In this document: positions 26,706 to 41,660 of the stretch, piece by piece | How the letters are laid out: each line of letters begins with the position of its first letter | Position numbering within the stretch: position 1 is the first letter of the stretch | NCBI GenBank assembly: GCA_013399855.1 | Contig: VXAY01002054.1 | Coordinates: 750,268 to 814,267, forward strand | Length of the DNA: 64,000 bases | Origin: Oxyruncus cristatus | Taxonomy: Eukaryota > Chordata > Aves > Passeriformes > Cotingidae | Direction: 5' to 3' | Translations under genes and position numbers: made by a program | Notes under the pieces: generated by a model | The model's database searches: none | What the model saw: the letters and a program-made list of their open reading frames with translations, nothing else | What the model was told of the DNA's origin: nothing

Positions 26706-29037
26706 TCAGCCTTTCAGAGAAAGTAAGGCATTTGTTTGCTTAGGTGACTTAAGACTGCCCTGTTACTAGGTTTTTCAAAATCTGTCTTTAATATGTTGAC
26801 ATGCAGCATTGCATGTCAAACACTTTAGAACAAAGATGCTCAAGGCAATACTTGCTGATACCATAGATAGAAGAGGGAACCATATATGATGCTTTGGCAG
26901 GCTTTGTAATAAGGAAAATCAGGAATACTTCCTATGTTTGCAAATTAGCAGAAATAAAGTTGTACTTGAAGGACAAAAGTAGGAGTCCTTCCCCATTTCC
27001 CACAGGAGTTTTTAAAACTATAATTTCTATTACCTTCACAAATAAAGCCCAAACCACAAAGTCTTTCGAAACTACAAGCTCTATCACAGTTTGGTGTAAA
27101 GTACAATTCTTTACAGGAAAATGTTCATGTGCAATAACCCATTGTCCAATAAGACTATTGAATAGCAATTTGAGTGCAGCTTTTTTATTGATATCCCAAC
27201 AAACATCATATGGAAAAAATATATATAAATGTTAGTGTTTCTCCTTGTGTACCTTGTCTGGAAACAAATAATTCAGCTCAACACTTTGCATAAACTTTCC
27301 ATAAGAGGAAGTAATTGTGCAATCTGCACTTGGACTGGCAACCAGCTTTTGACCTACTAATTTGAGCAATTCACTTATTTTTTCCTGAACTGACAAAAAC
27401 ATTGTATTGGTGCACAGATCTAAAGGTCTTTAGAGAGCCTCTGACTTTTACAGAAAAAAAACCCTCTGCTAAACTACTGCCCTGGTTTGTAGGCTCATTC
27501 ACTGGGGTGCATTGCATTGTGTTCCAGTGAGCAGTCACTAGATTTGTCAGACTTAAGTGGAAACTGTCAGTAAAATGAATTATTTGCAAGGGTTTCTCCT
27601 CTGTCCTTTAAAGTTTTTCCTTTCAAAAATTAAATAGAAAAGTCTAGTCTCTAATGAACATTAGCCAGAAAAGAGACAGTAATTTAGATTAGCAGGACAC
27701 CACCAAGTGATCTAGCTAATGGAAAACAATACTTATGCAGAAGCTTGTGAACAGCTTCTTTCCTTAAAAAGTAGTTTGGTTTTTAATAGGACCTATGATA
27801 CTGAGGATTGCCTTTAGACAATGTAAAGGGTCAATTCTATCTTTGTACTTGCAAAAACACAGGACACAGGGTTAGAACACTCCACTGGCTTTTGTATGAA
27901 TGAGCCTTGCAAATATTATAATTTTAGCTAGGCAAATCATCCCCTATCTAGTGTGTAGGGAGCCCTGTGCCCACCTCCTCACCTGAGAAGGGTTTGGCCT
28001 GCAGAAAAGAGGGGCAGATTTCACTGGTAATCTTCCATCCACCTTCCAGTCATACTCTGCAGTTCACAGCATCAGCAACCCTGACTGCATTTATTGCCAA
28101 GGTCAGTGTGTTTCCCATCATGCCAGGCACAAATTAGTTCTCAGAACTCAGACAAGCTGCTGCTCTGTTTAACCAAGGTAAAATTTGAAGGCTATGACAG
28201 GGAGCGTGGACAAAACCATAGCACTGTTCTGGGGAACACTTTGCACCTGAACTGTCCCCTGTTTCCTTACAAAGAAATTTCCTTGTTACCTATTGACTCA
28301 CCTCAGGTTATCATAGTTCTACCCACCCGTGTCCTACTCCTGAAACCTGTCAGATAGCCCCAATTCTGCTGTGTCCTGAGTCAGGGGAGCTTAAGTTCTG
28401 GTGTCAGAATTCATTGCTGTTACCTCTGCAGCTGACAGCTCATGGCAGAACTCTTCCTACAGCACCTCTCCAGCATCCACCCTTCCCTTTAACCAGCCTT
28501 AGGGTGCACCATTCTCTGTGCTAAATTATCATGACATACTGCATTGTTTCACACATTAGAACTTCATGTTCTGTTGGTTTTTCATAATCAAAGGAACACT
28601 CCTAGTGTGATCCTCCATGGGCCACAGTAGGTCTTTGATGCTTTGGTGTTGCTGTCAGTTAGGGTAAAACAGAAATATAAAATTCAGCATGTTTTCTGCC
28701 TAAGAGAACATTAAGTACTCACACATAGAGAATGCAGATCATTTAATCTAAGACAGAACACCAAAATCAAGTGTTGGAAAATCTGACCAAGTATTTTGAT
28801 TCTGTAGGATCTCTGCGCAGTACCTAAACCCCAGCTTCACTCTGTTGCTGCTTGAAGCATCTCCACCTTTTTCATACAGGAGAACTTAACACTTAAAAGT
28901 TGTATGTTAGCATATTTACCAAAACTAGAACCCACGTACATAATGGTAATAAATGATTTGACATCAATACTGAAACAGTTTACCTGGTTTCATTTTGCTT
29001 TGACTGAGAAAACCCACATTTGTCACCAACACCACAG

Positions 29038-29171
29038 CCCAGACCAACATGAGCAAGATGCTCCCTGCAGATATCCTGGCACCCTCTCAGTCCGAGGCAG
29101 CAGCTGTGGTCACGCCACCTCTGGCAGCACTGGGTATCAGAACTATGCCACTGGCTCTGCCGATGACAGCG
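29038..29171 (+). other. Exon-like CpG-bearing segment, unidentified
   Basis: It lies between the acceptor-like CCAACACCACAG and the donor-like GCG|GTAAAA. An ATG at 29049 opens MSKMLPADILAPSQSEAAAV.... It carries several CpGs in an otherwise CpG-poor region. All three plus-strand frames and one minus-strand frame are fairly open, which weakens the coding case. Confidence 0.12.
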
Positions 29172-32100
29172 GTAAAAAGCCATGGGAAAGCCCAGATAAT
29201 TGCTTGGTTTGACAGAAAAAGCAGCTCATACTCTGTAAGTATGAGACCCAGTTCTGCTCCCAGTTATACTTGTGACTTCCTCCAAGTGTTTGAGCTTTCA
29301 CATGGCTTCCTCTAAAGAAAGATTTGGCACAGAGCACATGTCCTAACTTTCCCATGTCCCTGCCAAGGCCATATCTGTGTTCATACCTCTTTTTGCAGTG
29401 TTTAGGCAGCTGGATCCAAGGGGAGAGAAGTAAAGGTTCACTGCACCCTTTTGTTGTTCACAGGAACATTGACCTTCCAGTCAGATAAATGATTGAAATG
29501 GTTTTATCTTAGTAACTTGGAAATTTGCTTGAGGAAAGTAAAAAGCAAAACCTTACATTTTTCTGGAACTATTTTTAATCAGTGAATTTTAGTTTTCCCT
29601 GCTCTCAACCCATTATCTTGAAACCATTCTTTATCTGTTCTAAGAGGGTTGTATTATCAAATTAATGAGACAAACCAAAGCTTTTTCACCACACTTCATT
29701 GGCCATGGGCATCAGCCACTTCCACCACTTTGTCTGGAAAACAACTCAAAAAAAATGTGGGGAGATGAGAATCAGTCCTACTACCCAGGAGGGCTATGAA
29801 GCTCCATCTGCTTTCATGTAATCCTATCTTTGGCTACCCTGCAGTGAGGACTTGTGTGGGCACTCCATTGCATAGTAACAAGGACTTGTTGGCACATTTC
29901 ACATCTTCTCTACCAGGCTGAGAGCGCAGTAGCAGAGAGCATTAGCAGTGATCCAGCTAGTCCCTATAAACACCCCCCGAAACAGATGTTCCTGGCAAGG
30001 ACAAAGCAGCCCACTATGCTGTGAGATAGTGGGATATGTTGCAAAAATGGTCACTCTGAGTTCACCTGTGAAGTGTCCATGTAAAGAACTAGCAGAGTGC
30101 TGGGTGGCTGTGCATGCATTTCCTTAGGAAACAGGCCGGGATCACCATTTCTCTCCTTGGATGACAACAGAAGGGGATGACAGCCAAATCTAGTGCACTT
30201 TCTGCCTCCCAGCACTTATGCTTCCTTTCAGAAGCTCGTAGGGTGCAAAGAGGCACAGTCCTTAGGCTCAAGGGACTACAGCCATGTCTGTTGCCCACAA
30301 GGACTGGCTTTGCAGATTTCTTCTTCCCCAAGTGCAACATGCAGAGGAAAGCTCAGCTCACATGCTCTGCCCTCAGACCTCCATCCTGATCTCAACACTG
30401 ATGTGTTTGGGAGAAAAAGTAATCATATGCACTTTCATTTCAAACAAACAGCAGCCATGACCTAGTCAAAGATTAAACTGCACATCAAACGGATAGGGAA
30501 TTTTTCTCTTCTTATCCTAATATCAATATTTTCCTAAATATTGACATGAGTTACAGATAGCAGGATCATTTTAAGATACCGCCTTTAGCTTCAACAAACT
30601 TAAAGTCAGTGTTTGGTTATGTTCTTTTAGTCTACACAGGCATTTAGCAACTGATAGCTTAATTTAATAAACTGTGGTATCATATTATGATGTGCACATA
30701 CGCTGCAAATCAGAAAATATCCCACAGAAGCAGATGCTCATAGTCTCTTGGGAGGGATAACCAACAGAGAAGAAAACTTGAAGTAATAGGTACAGCTGAA
30801 CATGAGCATCTTTTCTGTACATATCCTCCCCTAAGGCAAAACTGGGGTTTTCAAATACAAGTGAGTAACTCAAAAATGGAAACGAGGATGAAATGCAAAG
30901 AGCTTGTTCAACTCAGTAACACAACCTTTCATAAACAAGGCTGCAGCAAGCCTTTGGAGTTTCCTGGATTCATTTTCTCACCACAGCTTAAGCCATTCTG
31001 TAGCTCTTTAACCTAACTTTAAACTTATTTTTACTTTATCAAGATCAAGAATCACTTAATCAAGATAAAGGATTTTGTAGCATTCCTGAAAGGCTTTGAC
31101 ACGTGTATAGCTAAGGGCATCCAGAGCTACCCAGCCATGTTCGATTTCCTCAAAGACAAACAAGCTTTTCTGCAGCAGAGTGCAACAGCTTCTAGCTGTG
31201 ACCATTTGGAAAAGGACTGGGCTGGAGTCATCCTGCCACTTCCTACCCTCAGGGTTTATTTTCATCTACCTCTTAAGCACCTGATACTATCAAAGGTAGC
31301 TGCTGCTCAAATCCAGGTTAACAAATCTGATATTCCTGACTTGCAACATTTCCTTTCTGCTATAACTCTTAAGAGTGTCTGGGAAATTCTAAGTGCTTGT
31401 TGTATGCAAGTCCTTTCCTCTTAAGAGGAAAGAAAGAACTGAAAGAACAGCTGAAATGATATATTCAAATGAAAGTTTCTCAGGCCCCAACTTCCCTTCA
31501 CAGCAACACTGACTGCCAGGAGCAAAATTTAAAGTCCCCTGGAATTATTCTGCATAAAACTGGATAAACCACTATCTTTTACAAAGACAATCTTATCACT
31601 TAGTCACATATAACAGTAATGCATTAAAGTGTAACCAAATTACTTCATAGGTCAAGGTTTCTCACCCATAATTGACAGCTGTCTCTAGACTAGTTTAAGG
31701 AGGCTGGAACATGAAAGGAGCTGCCACTTCCTGTAAAATAGAATGTGCTGGTTTGAAATACAGGCAAATATTCTGCGGTCATTTCTGTGGTTTAGGAACA
31801 TACAAAATATTCGCTACGAAGTCTGAAAAGATTTAGCACAGTGGATTTACAGGAAAGAAAGAGGTTGCATTTCAGTACAGGAATAAAGCTATTCAGTAAC
31901 TAATTTACCAATGCATTTGTTTTAGAAATACCTAGCTATTTGTGTCATTCCACATTTAACTGACAGACACATTTTTGCACATGTCAAAGCCTAAAGCTGA
32001 GCACAGGTCAGTGAAACAAGTGTGCAACGCTGCTGTAGCAAGAATTATCTGTCAATATACATACAGCTTCTATCAGATTAAAACCCCAACTCCCCTAAAG

Positions 32101-32979
32101 ATCTTGTCCAAGTTGTGCTTCTTTTTTTGGAGAAATTTCACTAGATATATCTTCCTTGTTTCTCATTTCCACCTATTTTACAAAAAACTTACTATTTCTG
32201 TTTCAGGTGTATAACTTTTGTTCATATTTTATTGTTGTTTCGTCAGGTGGGGAGGGGGGGGTGTTGTTGTTTTGTTGGGGTTTTTCAGTGTGCTTTATTT
32301 TTTGTCTATCAAGCAGCTATTTCTAGGCTAGAGATGAGAGACTCCAGATTAGTCTTATGCCTTTGTCAATAAGTATTCAATCAAGAAAGATAACTTATGT
32401 GTAATCCACTCTCATTTTTGGCAGCTGTCAGGCCAGCAGCAGCACACCCCAGGGTGTTTTTTTCCACGGAGCTGTTCCAAGCCCAGATGAAAAGGTGGTG
32501 GTGTTTCTGGTCAATATTTATCTTGATTGTGAAAATGCTAAGATTGAAGCATGGAGCAAAACCTCTGCAAAGAGCCTGAGACCTGTAGTATTAGGTGACC
32601 CTTTATCTCCAGGCTGAAGCCTCACAGCAGTGCTGTGACAGCGAAGTACCTGGTTTGCTCAGTTTATCAGACTGGACAGTGCTCAGTGGGGCAGAACGGT
32701 GTGGCACCGAGGTGACCAGAGGCATGGGCTATCTGTGATATCAGCTCCCAGGGAGCTCTGACCAGGGTGTTATCTAAGGCCTTCTTTTGCACTCCTGCCA
32801 CCCTGAAGGGCAACATTCAAGGCTCTCAGCAACAACTGCAGATCAGACCTATTGTGCCACATTCCAGGAAACTTATGACCTTGGCTCTTTGCAGCTCACT
32901 GTGCCCAAATGGCCACACAGGTAAGAGCTGTCACACAGACTCAGAGCTCACTGTATCTGCACTGGCTCTTGGGCATACA

Positions 32980-33075
32980 TCAGCCAGGCCAGAGGGACTC
33001 AAAAGGTCCGTCCAACCTGGTATCCCACCCTCAACAGTGGAAATTAGCAGACATCCACAAGAGAGAACAGGATGA
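32980..33075 (+). repeat. Possible ancient interspersed repeat fragment
   Basis: 'aaggtccgtccaacctggta' followed by 'tcccaccctcaacagtggaa' resembles old sauropsid interspersed repeats. Class and limits are not settled. Confidence 0.25.
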
Positions 33076-36000
33076 GAATGTGATGCTTGTATTTTGTCTT
33101 CCCCTGCCTCCAGGTATTTGCAGCTGAGTGAACTGGCTGAAGTCTGGTGAGGTTTGTTCACTTGTGAGTCCCCTCAATTTGTTTTCATCAAGTTCCCAGT
33201 AATTTCACGTGGCCTCTAGTACTTGTACTAAAGGGAGATTACACAACTGATACCTCTCCAGACCACTCGTATTTATACATTTCTATTATATTCCTCTCAC
33301 TCTGATTCCTGATACAGAATTTGTTCCGTATCTTCTATCAGCTTGCTTTACCTTCTCCAGATCTCTCATATGCTGAGATGAGAAAAACACTGTATAATCC
33401 AATAATTTATGCACAGATGAGCCATAGGTTTAAGCACCAATCTTCTAGTTTGGCCTCCATCCTTTCCTAGCACTTAATTTGCTGCACTACCAGAAAACAC
33501 TGAGCTGGCAGTTCCACGGGACTATTTGTCACGACCTTAGATTCAAGCTCAAGCTCGTCCCTGCTCTGACTGAGCTTCCTTGCCTGGACCTGTGCCAGAG
33601 CATGAGAAAACACACAGGAATTGTGCAAAAGTGTGGAGCAATATGACAGTACAGAAAAATTGCACATACTGTTCTTCAAACCAAGGCAGTCACCCACCTG
33701 CCTGATAAAAAGCAAAGCGGCAGGGCCTGGAGACTTTCTGGATACTTCTTGCTCACAGAGAAACCTCAACAAAATAACTGAAGGGCATGCATGTGGGAAG
33801 GAGCATGTTTCACCTGGTACCTCGGGAGGGAGGCGCCCTTGGGTAAACACAGGAGAGAGGCACAAAGAGCTCTTAATTGCACTCCATCCCTTGGCCTGAT
33901 CTTGATTTGCTCTTGTCCTCTCACCTGAAAAAAGCACACCTGAAGAGTTTATGCAAAGTCTCTCTGGGTTTGCCTCAGGAGTGGCTTTTATTCACAGATT
34001 GGAAAGATAAAGTACAGGCACAACCAGTGCATATGCAGAAATCTCAGCTAACCTGGAGTGGACAAAATGGACACAAAGAAGCATAAAGGTAACTTTCAGG
34101 ACTTCTAAAATATTCCCTATGCTTATTGTACCTGGCAAACACAGATAAGACTCCTGAGCCTGGGACAGCAAAGCTTCTCATGTGTGTTACCCATACTGCA
34201 AGGTTAACCCCCTTCTGCATGCAGACTTGTCAGAAAGGTTTACACCTATATTATTAATACAAAATACCACTTAGCTTTGCAATGCTTTCATACCTTGAGA
34301 ACAAGGTGCATTCAGTATAAAGTCTTGACAGTTTTCTCCTTGTTCTGACATTTGGGAAAGGATAAGCAAACTTGTCCTGCTGCTAGTCTTGGAACACAAT
34401 AAAAGCCGGAGAATCATTACTAAGCTGCATCCTGAGAGTACAGCAATCACCACAAATACGGAAAAGCTTAGTAGAAGAGAAAAAACATCCAATCAAATAA
34501 CCAAGTGGCACCCAAATGAACATGTAATAGCAGAAATCCTCTTACAAAACAACAGGAGAATTTAGCAATACAAGGAAAAGCTCTGATCTTAACAGAGTGT
34601 CAGTTTGCCCCATCTGACCCACATATAGGTGTGACTGGGTGTCACATAAATTCCTTTAATCATTTAAAGGCACAGAAATAGTTCAGAGATTACTGCTTAG
34701 TAATTGCCATTACATAGGCAAGGAGTGCTTCAACCACAGGACTGCTCTAGAACCAAAATTATCCATACTTCTTGCTGTGCTACAAGTGAACAACCTGTGT
34801 CACATCTTCTGTGTCTGATCACAAATACTGAGCACCTCATTAAAAAGTGATAAAGCTTTCTAATACGATAGACTAAGTGATTTATAATAGTTACTTACAA
34901 TACTGCTTCATTTTTAGCTATAGCACATGACCGCCCAGAAATTAATTCACATTTGCATGCTGTAAGTGGGTGCTTTTTGGCCTGAGACATCTCTCCTCAG
35001 CCATGCAGCCTCCTTAACATACCCAGCACTGTTCAGGCATGTTCTGCTGTAAACAAGCACCTCTTCTGCTACAGGGGCTAAACCCTTCAGCATCACCAGG
35101 CCAGAGTGCATTTCCTAGCAGTCAGTCCTTGCCAAAACCCTCAACAATCCCTGTGCAATAGGCCACTAGCTGGGTCAGATATTCCTGTTTCTTTATAGCT
35201 ACATTATTTCTTAGTTTCATGTCTCTCCAAGATGTTGCAGTTTCCTACAGAGTTGCAGTTTATACAGTTTGCACATTTTCCAATACACAAGCATATATGT
35301 ATATATGTGAATAACTAAAACAAGTAGTCTGTCTCAGCATATTTGCTGCACTCTGTGTTAGAACTGTTTGTGTGCTGCATTTATTCTGGAGGCGTGTTTG
35401 TCCCATAGATTCTGATCTTATCTTCAGCCTCTACTGAAAATTACTTCCATGACCTTTGGAAGGTGAACTTGTTAAACATCTATCCACTCTCCCCTACTCT
35501 TTCTAATTGTCTAGAAATAATAATTAACTTAATTTTCTGAGATGGAGATGACTACTTTACTACCTCAATTCACTTCACGTGTTCCAGATGACCCATATAC
35601 TGCAACTATGCTGCCTCCAAGGGCTTTTTCCCTACAAAAATTCCTCACTGAAACTTAAAAAGTTACTTTTCTCCTGCTCCTTATTTCTTCAGCCAAGAAG
35701 CAAGATTCTTTTCTAAAACTCACAAAGGATGGCTTCATGCCATGGCACAGGTATAAGCTCGTCAAAAGTAACATGCCACAAAGCAGAGCTTGCATTTGGG
35801 ACTCTGTTGGGAAACAAAACAATTGAGTCAGGAAAAACTCCACGCCAAACCTTTTCTGCTCCACATCAACTCTTTAAGGATTCTGCCAAACTCTTTGGAA
35901 ATCAGTTGCCCAGTACCCCTTTGGGAATAATACTGGCATATTCATTGGTTCAGAGCAGATATTTCAGCAACTTGCTGAAGGAGTGTTTGGTGCATCAAAA

Positions 36001-39000
36001 GAATGTGCCTAGCAAGGAAGGCAGGTTCCCTAGGTACAGCTGGCAGAGGGAGAAAAAGAGCCTTAAGGGAAACAATCCCATCTCCAGCTGATTAGGTGAG
36101 AACTCCTTGGAGAAGCTTGCTGGTTTCAGCAGCACCCAGCTTCCACCAATGGACAGAGGTGTCACACACGGCATCCTGTTCCACAGCACACTGCTCATCA
36201 CAGAGTTGCTTTAAAACTGGGAAATACAGATCGTTTTGCATTTGAATGGCACTAGCCCACATCTCCAGAGGTACCTTTTCTCCTGAGGAAATCACCTGCT
36301 GGGAGGACAGCAGGTACCCCACCTCCCTCTAACTCAAACAAAACCTTGCTGGCTTATTTGACCTCACAAACATAAGGCTGTTCTGAAACAAGTCCAAGAC
36401 ATACAAGAAGTGTCTGAGCAACACATTAAAACAAGCCTCAATTTCCACTTCATAGAATTTCATTATAACATTTGAATATCAGGCATCACAACGGAGTTAA
36501 CTCAGGATCAGTGATGGATGAAAGGGAATTTGTTAGCTGAGATCCTGTAAGATAGCTGCCAGAATTGCATACAACTTTAGCGAGTTAGTTCCTTACATTT
36601 GCCATAAAAACAAGGTCATTTTCCCCCAGGTTTCACTCAGTTTAGTGTTGAGCAAAGCAGTCAATCTTTAAGGGATAAAACAGTAAACTTTTTTCAGCCT
36701 GTAAATACAGCTCATACATGTTAATTACCCACTTCAATCTCCTCATCTGAAACATTAACGAGAGAAACTGTTGGCACTGAAGGTGCCTGTCAACATTACC
36801 AGAAACTTACTTTTGGAACATCTTATGTGTTTTGTTTTTAGAAAGGCTCTGAGCCAAATCACACCACATTAAATAGAAAGGCCTGTTGAAGCAAAGCTAA
36901 ACATTCCAATTAGTTTTGAGGGCATTTGGATTAGCCTTCTTACATAATTGATACATCATGATGATTTGTAATATAGGAAAAGGTACAATGGTTTTCAACA
37001 CACGAAGGCAGTAATCTCACGGTCTCTTCTAGAAGAAACTTGGTAAAGTGAAGATTAATCAACCTGGGATCAGATTGCTGCTTTTCTTGTAGGGCTTTGC
37101 ATTTTCCTTGAGTTTCTAAGCATGGAAAAAGACAAATTAATACTGAAAATGTGCGTAAATCTTGTCTAAAGCTTTTAGCTAGACCAGTCTCCCTCCATCC
37201 CATAACTGTCAAAGGAAAGCCCAGAGTATTTTTAAGTCCACGTACAGAAGTACAACACAGCAAGACCAACCAGTTAAAATGGTTATGCCTATGTGGACTG
37301 CCAGTCCCTCTCCATTTCTTAGAGATGTGCTCCTGATCTGTCCTGGAAGAACCTCTTCAGACTCTTCTCAGGAAACAACAGGACTGAACAGAGGTGCACA
37401 ACTACTCACACGGTCAATACACAGCCTTACATGATGCAAGACTATTAAATGTTTGTGCAAAACATTAATAAATAAAACAATAGATTATAGAAACCTTGAT
37501 GTGCCTGCAGCTCCATTTATGGTAGCAGCTTCTTTAAGTTACAGCTGCAAGTCTTTTCTTCCTCTGGCTCACAGCAACAGACTGCACAAATAATTCAGGG
37601 TTGACCTGAATATCTGCTTCAGTTCATCACATGCTGTGTCCATTTATGTGAAAACGGAAATTCAGAGATCCCTTTCTTGCTTTCGTAACATCTTCAGCTG
37701 CTCTTTAAATTCCCTAACTGCTGCTGAGAGCAGCACAGAAGGACTCTAGTTTCGCCAGTCTAACATCTGCACATTTTTAGCCCCTTACAAAAGCAGGGCA
37801 GCCAACTCCTGAAGTGCGAGTTTGAGACCGACAGGTGCATTTTTAACTTTTCAGCTCCAGGGTTCTATTCATGCTGACAGAGCTGGGATGCTGCCCTCAC
37901 CCATGCTGGTAAGGGCATACTGATCAGTTGTGTCCTGGCTTCCTCCTCCTGCACTCTTTAGACGCCTGCCAGCAGGCTGCAGTTACCTTTACCCTCATTC
38001 CAACTGCCCCATTCAGGGTGCTTTATCACCTCAACAAAAAAATAAAAATCCAGTTGTGTCCGAAAAGGCCTGGTTATATTATAAGCTGGCTTTCACCTGG
38101 ATCTCTCACACACTGATCGAACAAGGCAAGGGCAAACTCCTCCTGATCAGTGATTAACCACCATCTATTCCTCCCGCCCAGTTGGCAGGAAAGGCTCGCA
38201 GAAGGCACCACAGGTAAGGAGCTCAGCTGCTGCTGGTACTGAGCCCCCGTGGCAACAGCCCCCCCAGTTTTGCAATTACATTCCCTCACTTCCAAGTTCA
38301 ATTTCACTACATAACCAAAGAATGGAACACTCCTATCCAAGCATTCAGAAATGGAATGTTGCTTTGCAAAGGCACCCGGCTCCCCCAGGCAGTGCCTGGG
38401 GTCAGAGCAGAGAGCACTGGCCCCTGGTCTGCCTGGGGACGCGGTCTCTTACTGCCCTGGGCATCCTCAGTGAGATCAGTAGTGAGTAATGACTCCCGTG
38501 AGAGGGATAAAAAGGTTTTCATCCTTGTCAAGTGTTAACTCAGTCACACAGCTCCCTGCACGCTTTTTATCCACTGTCCAGCACTCAAACAGTACCAGTC
38601 ACTGTACAGTAGCAGGAGCTTCACTGCTGTCTGTTCTGTCCTTCAGAGCATTTTTCAGCTATGCCTAGATATTAAAAGTGATAATTTAAAATCAGAATGT
38701 GATTTTAAAAGCAACAGGTAGAAAGACTTACAAGTCCTGCATCTCGACACAATCACTCCAGCATAAAGAGTTCTTTCCTGGTCACTTTCTACAAGTGGCA
38801 AAGATGTGAGGAATAACAGAAGACATCTGTGTGAAAGGAAGAGTTTACATTGCTCATTAACAGAAGCATTACCTGATACATGAAAACAACGTAGATATTA
38901 AGGTTATTTCCAGACTTGAGGGACACTCCATAAGTCACTTGAGCTCTCTGAATTTCCTATCCCCTGATTGCAGTTCTATTGCACGGGGAGGGAATATTTT

Positions 39001-41484
39001 TCAAAGCATGTTTGTACAGCACTCAGAAAAACGAGATCACAATCCCTTCAAAAGCTAATATAAACAGTTTAAACAGATAATTTCTACAGACCTGTAATGA
39101 CGAACATCTGATTTTTTTACCACATAATTAGAGGCCTTTTTCAAAAATTACTCATGGCTCTGGATGAGTAATCTGGAAGTCTCAGCACTTGGTATATTAA
39201 CACCACAAAAGAAACTAAGCATATTCCAGAACTACGTATTCATGGTTTCTTGAGGGCTTTTAAAGTTATATACAGTTACATTAGTATTGTATCAATAAGA
39301 TACATTACCCTCCATAAAAATACTGCCTCTGTTCCTGTGGTGTTTCATCGTCGTTCCTCTAAACCCAGCACGGCCCTTGTGAACTCCAGCTGACACACTC
39401 TGAAGACTTCCAGCCACATAACTGTATGCAGCGGCCTGCAGCCATCCCTCCTGGAGCTTTCACCTCATCCAGCTCCACAGCAGGACTGACCAAGCCTGAT
39501 TTAGATGCACTTTCCAAGGAAAACAGTTAACAAGCCCAAAAGCTGAGCAGGATAGTCTGAATGCCATTATGCAATGTGACTACATTCAGAGGGGCTGTAC
39601 CTGGGGATACAGGTGTCCATCCCGAGACACTAAAGGTCAAGGGCAGCACATTACAAATTGAGCTCTGTAATGCAGTACGGTTTTCTTTAAGAAAGTACTG
39701 AACAGGTTCCATCAGGATTCTTGAAGTGCCACCTTGTGGAAGTTCAGTCTGAGCGACCGAGAGACATTAGCAGCCAAGTGAACCACTGAAGACATATTAA
39801 ATGCAGTTACAAGAGAAATTCAGGTATAGTATCATGGTCAAATTCAGATTTTATCCTTATAGCCTAGGCAACATTCAACAAGAGCTGGCTCTCACCACAG
39901 TGTTATTCTCAACTACCAGAAATGCTTTGCTTTTTATCGTGAGTGAGTGCACAAATACAATTAAAGATGAGTATTTTCCTAACTAGGTGACTTTTAAAAC
40001 CATATATAGTTTCAGAGATTGCACATCAGCAGATATTATGGATTCCAGTAGAAATTGTACTTGGAGAATCACTTAATTTTTAAAAATGGCCTAAAAGCAA
40101 ACTCAAGTGCTCTCATTAGGCACGGTCAGGCAGAAACACATACAAGAGTTTCAGATTGCTAATGCTTCACACTTTCATGTTTTTGACAGAAGGATAACAC
40201 CAACAAAATCAAGAGTTTGTTCACAACAGCTGCCTAACATTGCCTTAAAGATTAAGCATTCACACAGAAAGGAAGGGTTTGTCTGACACTGTATTATTAG
40301 TATTACGTTTAGTGCAACTGAGAACTAGACGTTATTGCGACACAAACACTGTTATCTAAGGCTTGATTTCAGTTCCTGTGAGTTCCCACCCTGGCAGCCC
40401 CATGGAAAACAGTTACAAATGCAAGATGCCCACTGCTAGCCCGAGCTCCCAATAAAGGCTTATTTATAGAGAAGGTCACATAGCAGAAAATGCAGTTCCA
40501 ATTACGCTGTCACAGGTGATATCGCTACTATATCATTCATCAAGATCTATTAGACCTATATTTGATATTGTACTGTGATCCCATAAAAAAATAAAGAAAC
40601 ATTAATGTAATCTGCTTTTAATTAATGTTTATATTTAAAAATCAATCAGCACTGCAGTTAAAGTGTAGAAGCCTTTGCACTGAGAGGAAGCAACAATGCC
40701 CTTGTGCTTCTGCAGTGAATTTAATCTCAACACACATGTTCATACCCACTTTGAACAACTTTAAAATCTCAACACAAAAATCACTCCTACGAACTGTGTT
40801 CCACTGTAACCCCCAAAGCCATGCTGTAATTCAGAAAAGGACTCTCAGGACATGATTTCATGATACAAACTATGAACAACAGAAAAAGCTAAGACGTTGT
40901 GTTTGTTCACCTTTCCTGCCAGTGGTTTCTCATCCTACCCACTCTCTGCCTTCACTTGTATTGACAACTATTTCTTGGAACAGTCAATTAGAGCTAGGAG
41001 GAAACAATTTTTTAAAAAGAAAACTTGTTTGCATCTTCTCTAAGCCATCAAACAGCACTTCACCCTGTCCTGGGGCTCCAAGCACAATATTAGTCATCAT
41101 AGCACAAGGTAGGGTCTTGCTTTGCTGTTTATCTCATGATTAATATTTCATTGCTTCCAAGCTGAGCCAGAACAGTGAAATACCAAGGTAGTTCATGAAA
41201 ATTGCTAGTTACCTGTAAAAAATGGTCTTGAAACTGTGCCTGAAGGCTTCTGTGAACAGGTCAAGGGAGAACAGCCAGGGCCATCTGAGAGCTCAGATCA
41301 CGAGAAGGGCTCATGGTAACAAGGCCAGTGCAAGGTCAAGCCCAGAATTCAACCTGCAGGTCAGCTGCAGTGAGGATAACCAAGGTCAGATGCAGCCCAG
41401 CGACTGCTAAACAGTTTCATAGCAGCAGGGCCAGGGGAAAAAAATCCATCCCCAGGTAAGGAGCGATGAGAGACTGTGACAGAC

Positions 41485-41660
41485 ACAGAAAGCAGCACAT
41501 ACACAGCTCAGCAGGGAGCAGAGGCCTGGACTGAGCTTAAATGGGTTCCTGGGCCCGGGGTGGGGTGGGGGCGAGGGGGGCTGAAGCTAGGAGGCTTGGA
41601 TAGAGATCCCAGGTGAGGCTGCCCAAGGCCATTAAAGCCTGCCCTCAGGTTCTCACAGTT
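41485..41660 (-). repeat. Possible third, inverted copy of the LTR-like repeat
   Basis: On the minus strand 'cccatttaagctcagtccag' is followed by 'ctccctgctgagctgtg', resembling the TTTAAGCTC core and the downstream 'ctgcctgagctgtgctcag' of copy A. The 'ccctgagagcacca' block is not clear, so membership is tentative. A G-rich run (41558-41580) lies inside. Confidence 0.3.

Larger units (their letters stand above)
25820..41484. other. Intergenic between divergent OSGIN1 and RIPK2-like genes, left part
   Basis: About 15.7 kb, mostly AT-rich. Apart from the entries listed separately, no gene, RNA or complete repeat was recognised. MLYCD, the upstream neighbour of OSGIN1 in human, is not seen here. 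Confidence 0.6.

Noticed and set aside
33467..33937. 156-codon minus-strand frame, considered as an MLYCD exon because of the expected gene order
   Set aside because: The translation shows no resemblance to malonyl-CoA decarboxylase.
35729..36091. 120-codon plus-strand frame
   Set aside because: No homologue, no splice context; this length is expected by chance in a window of this size.
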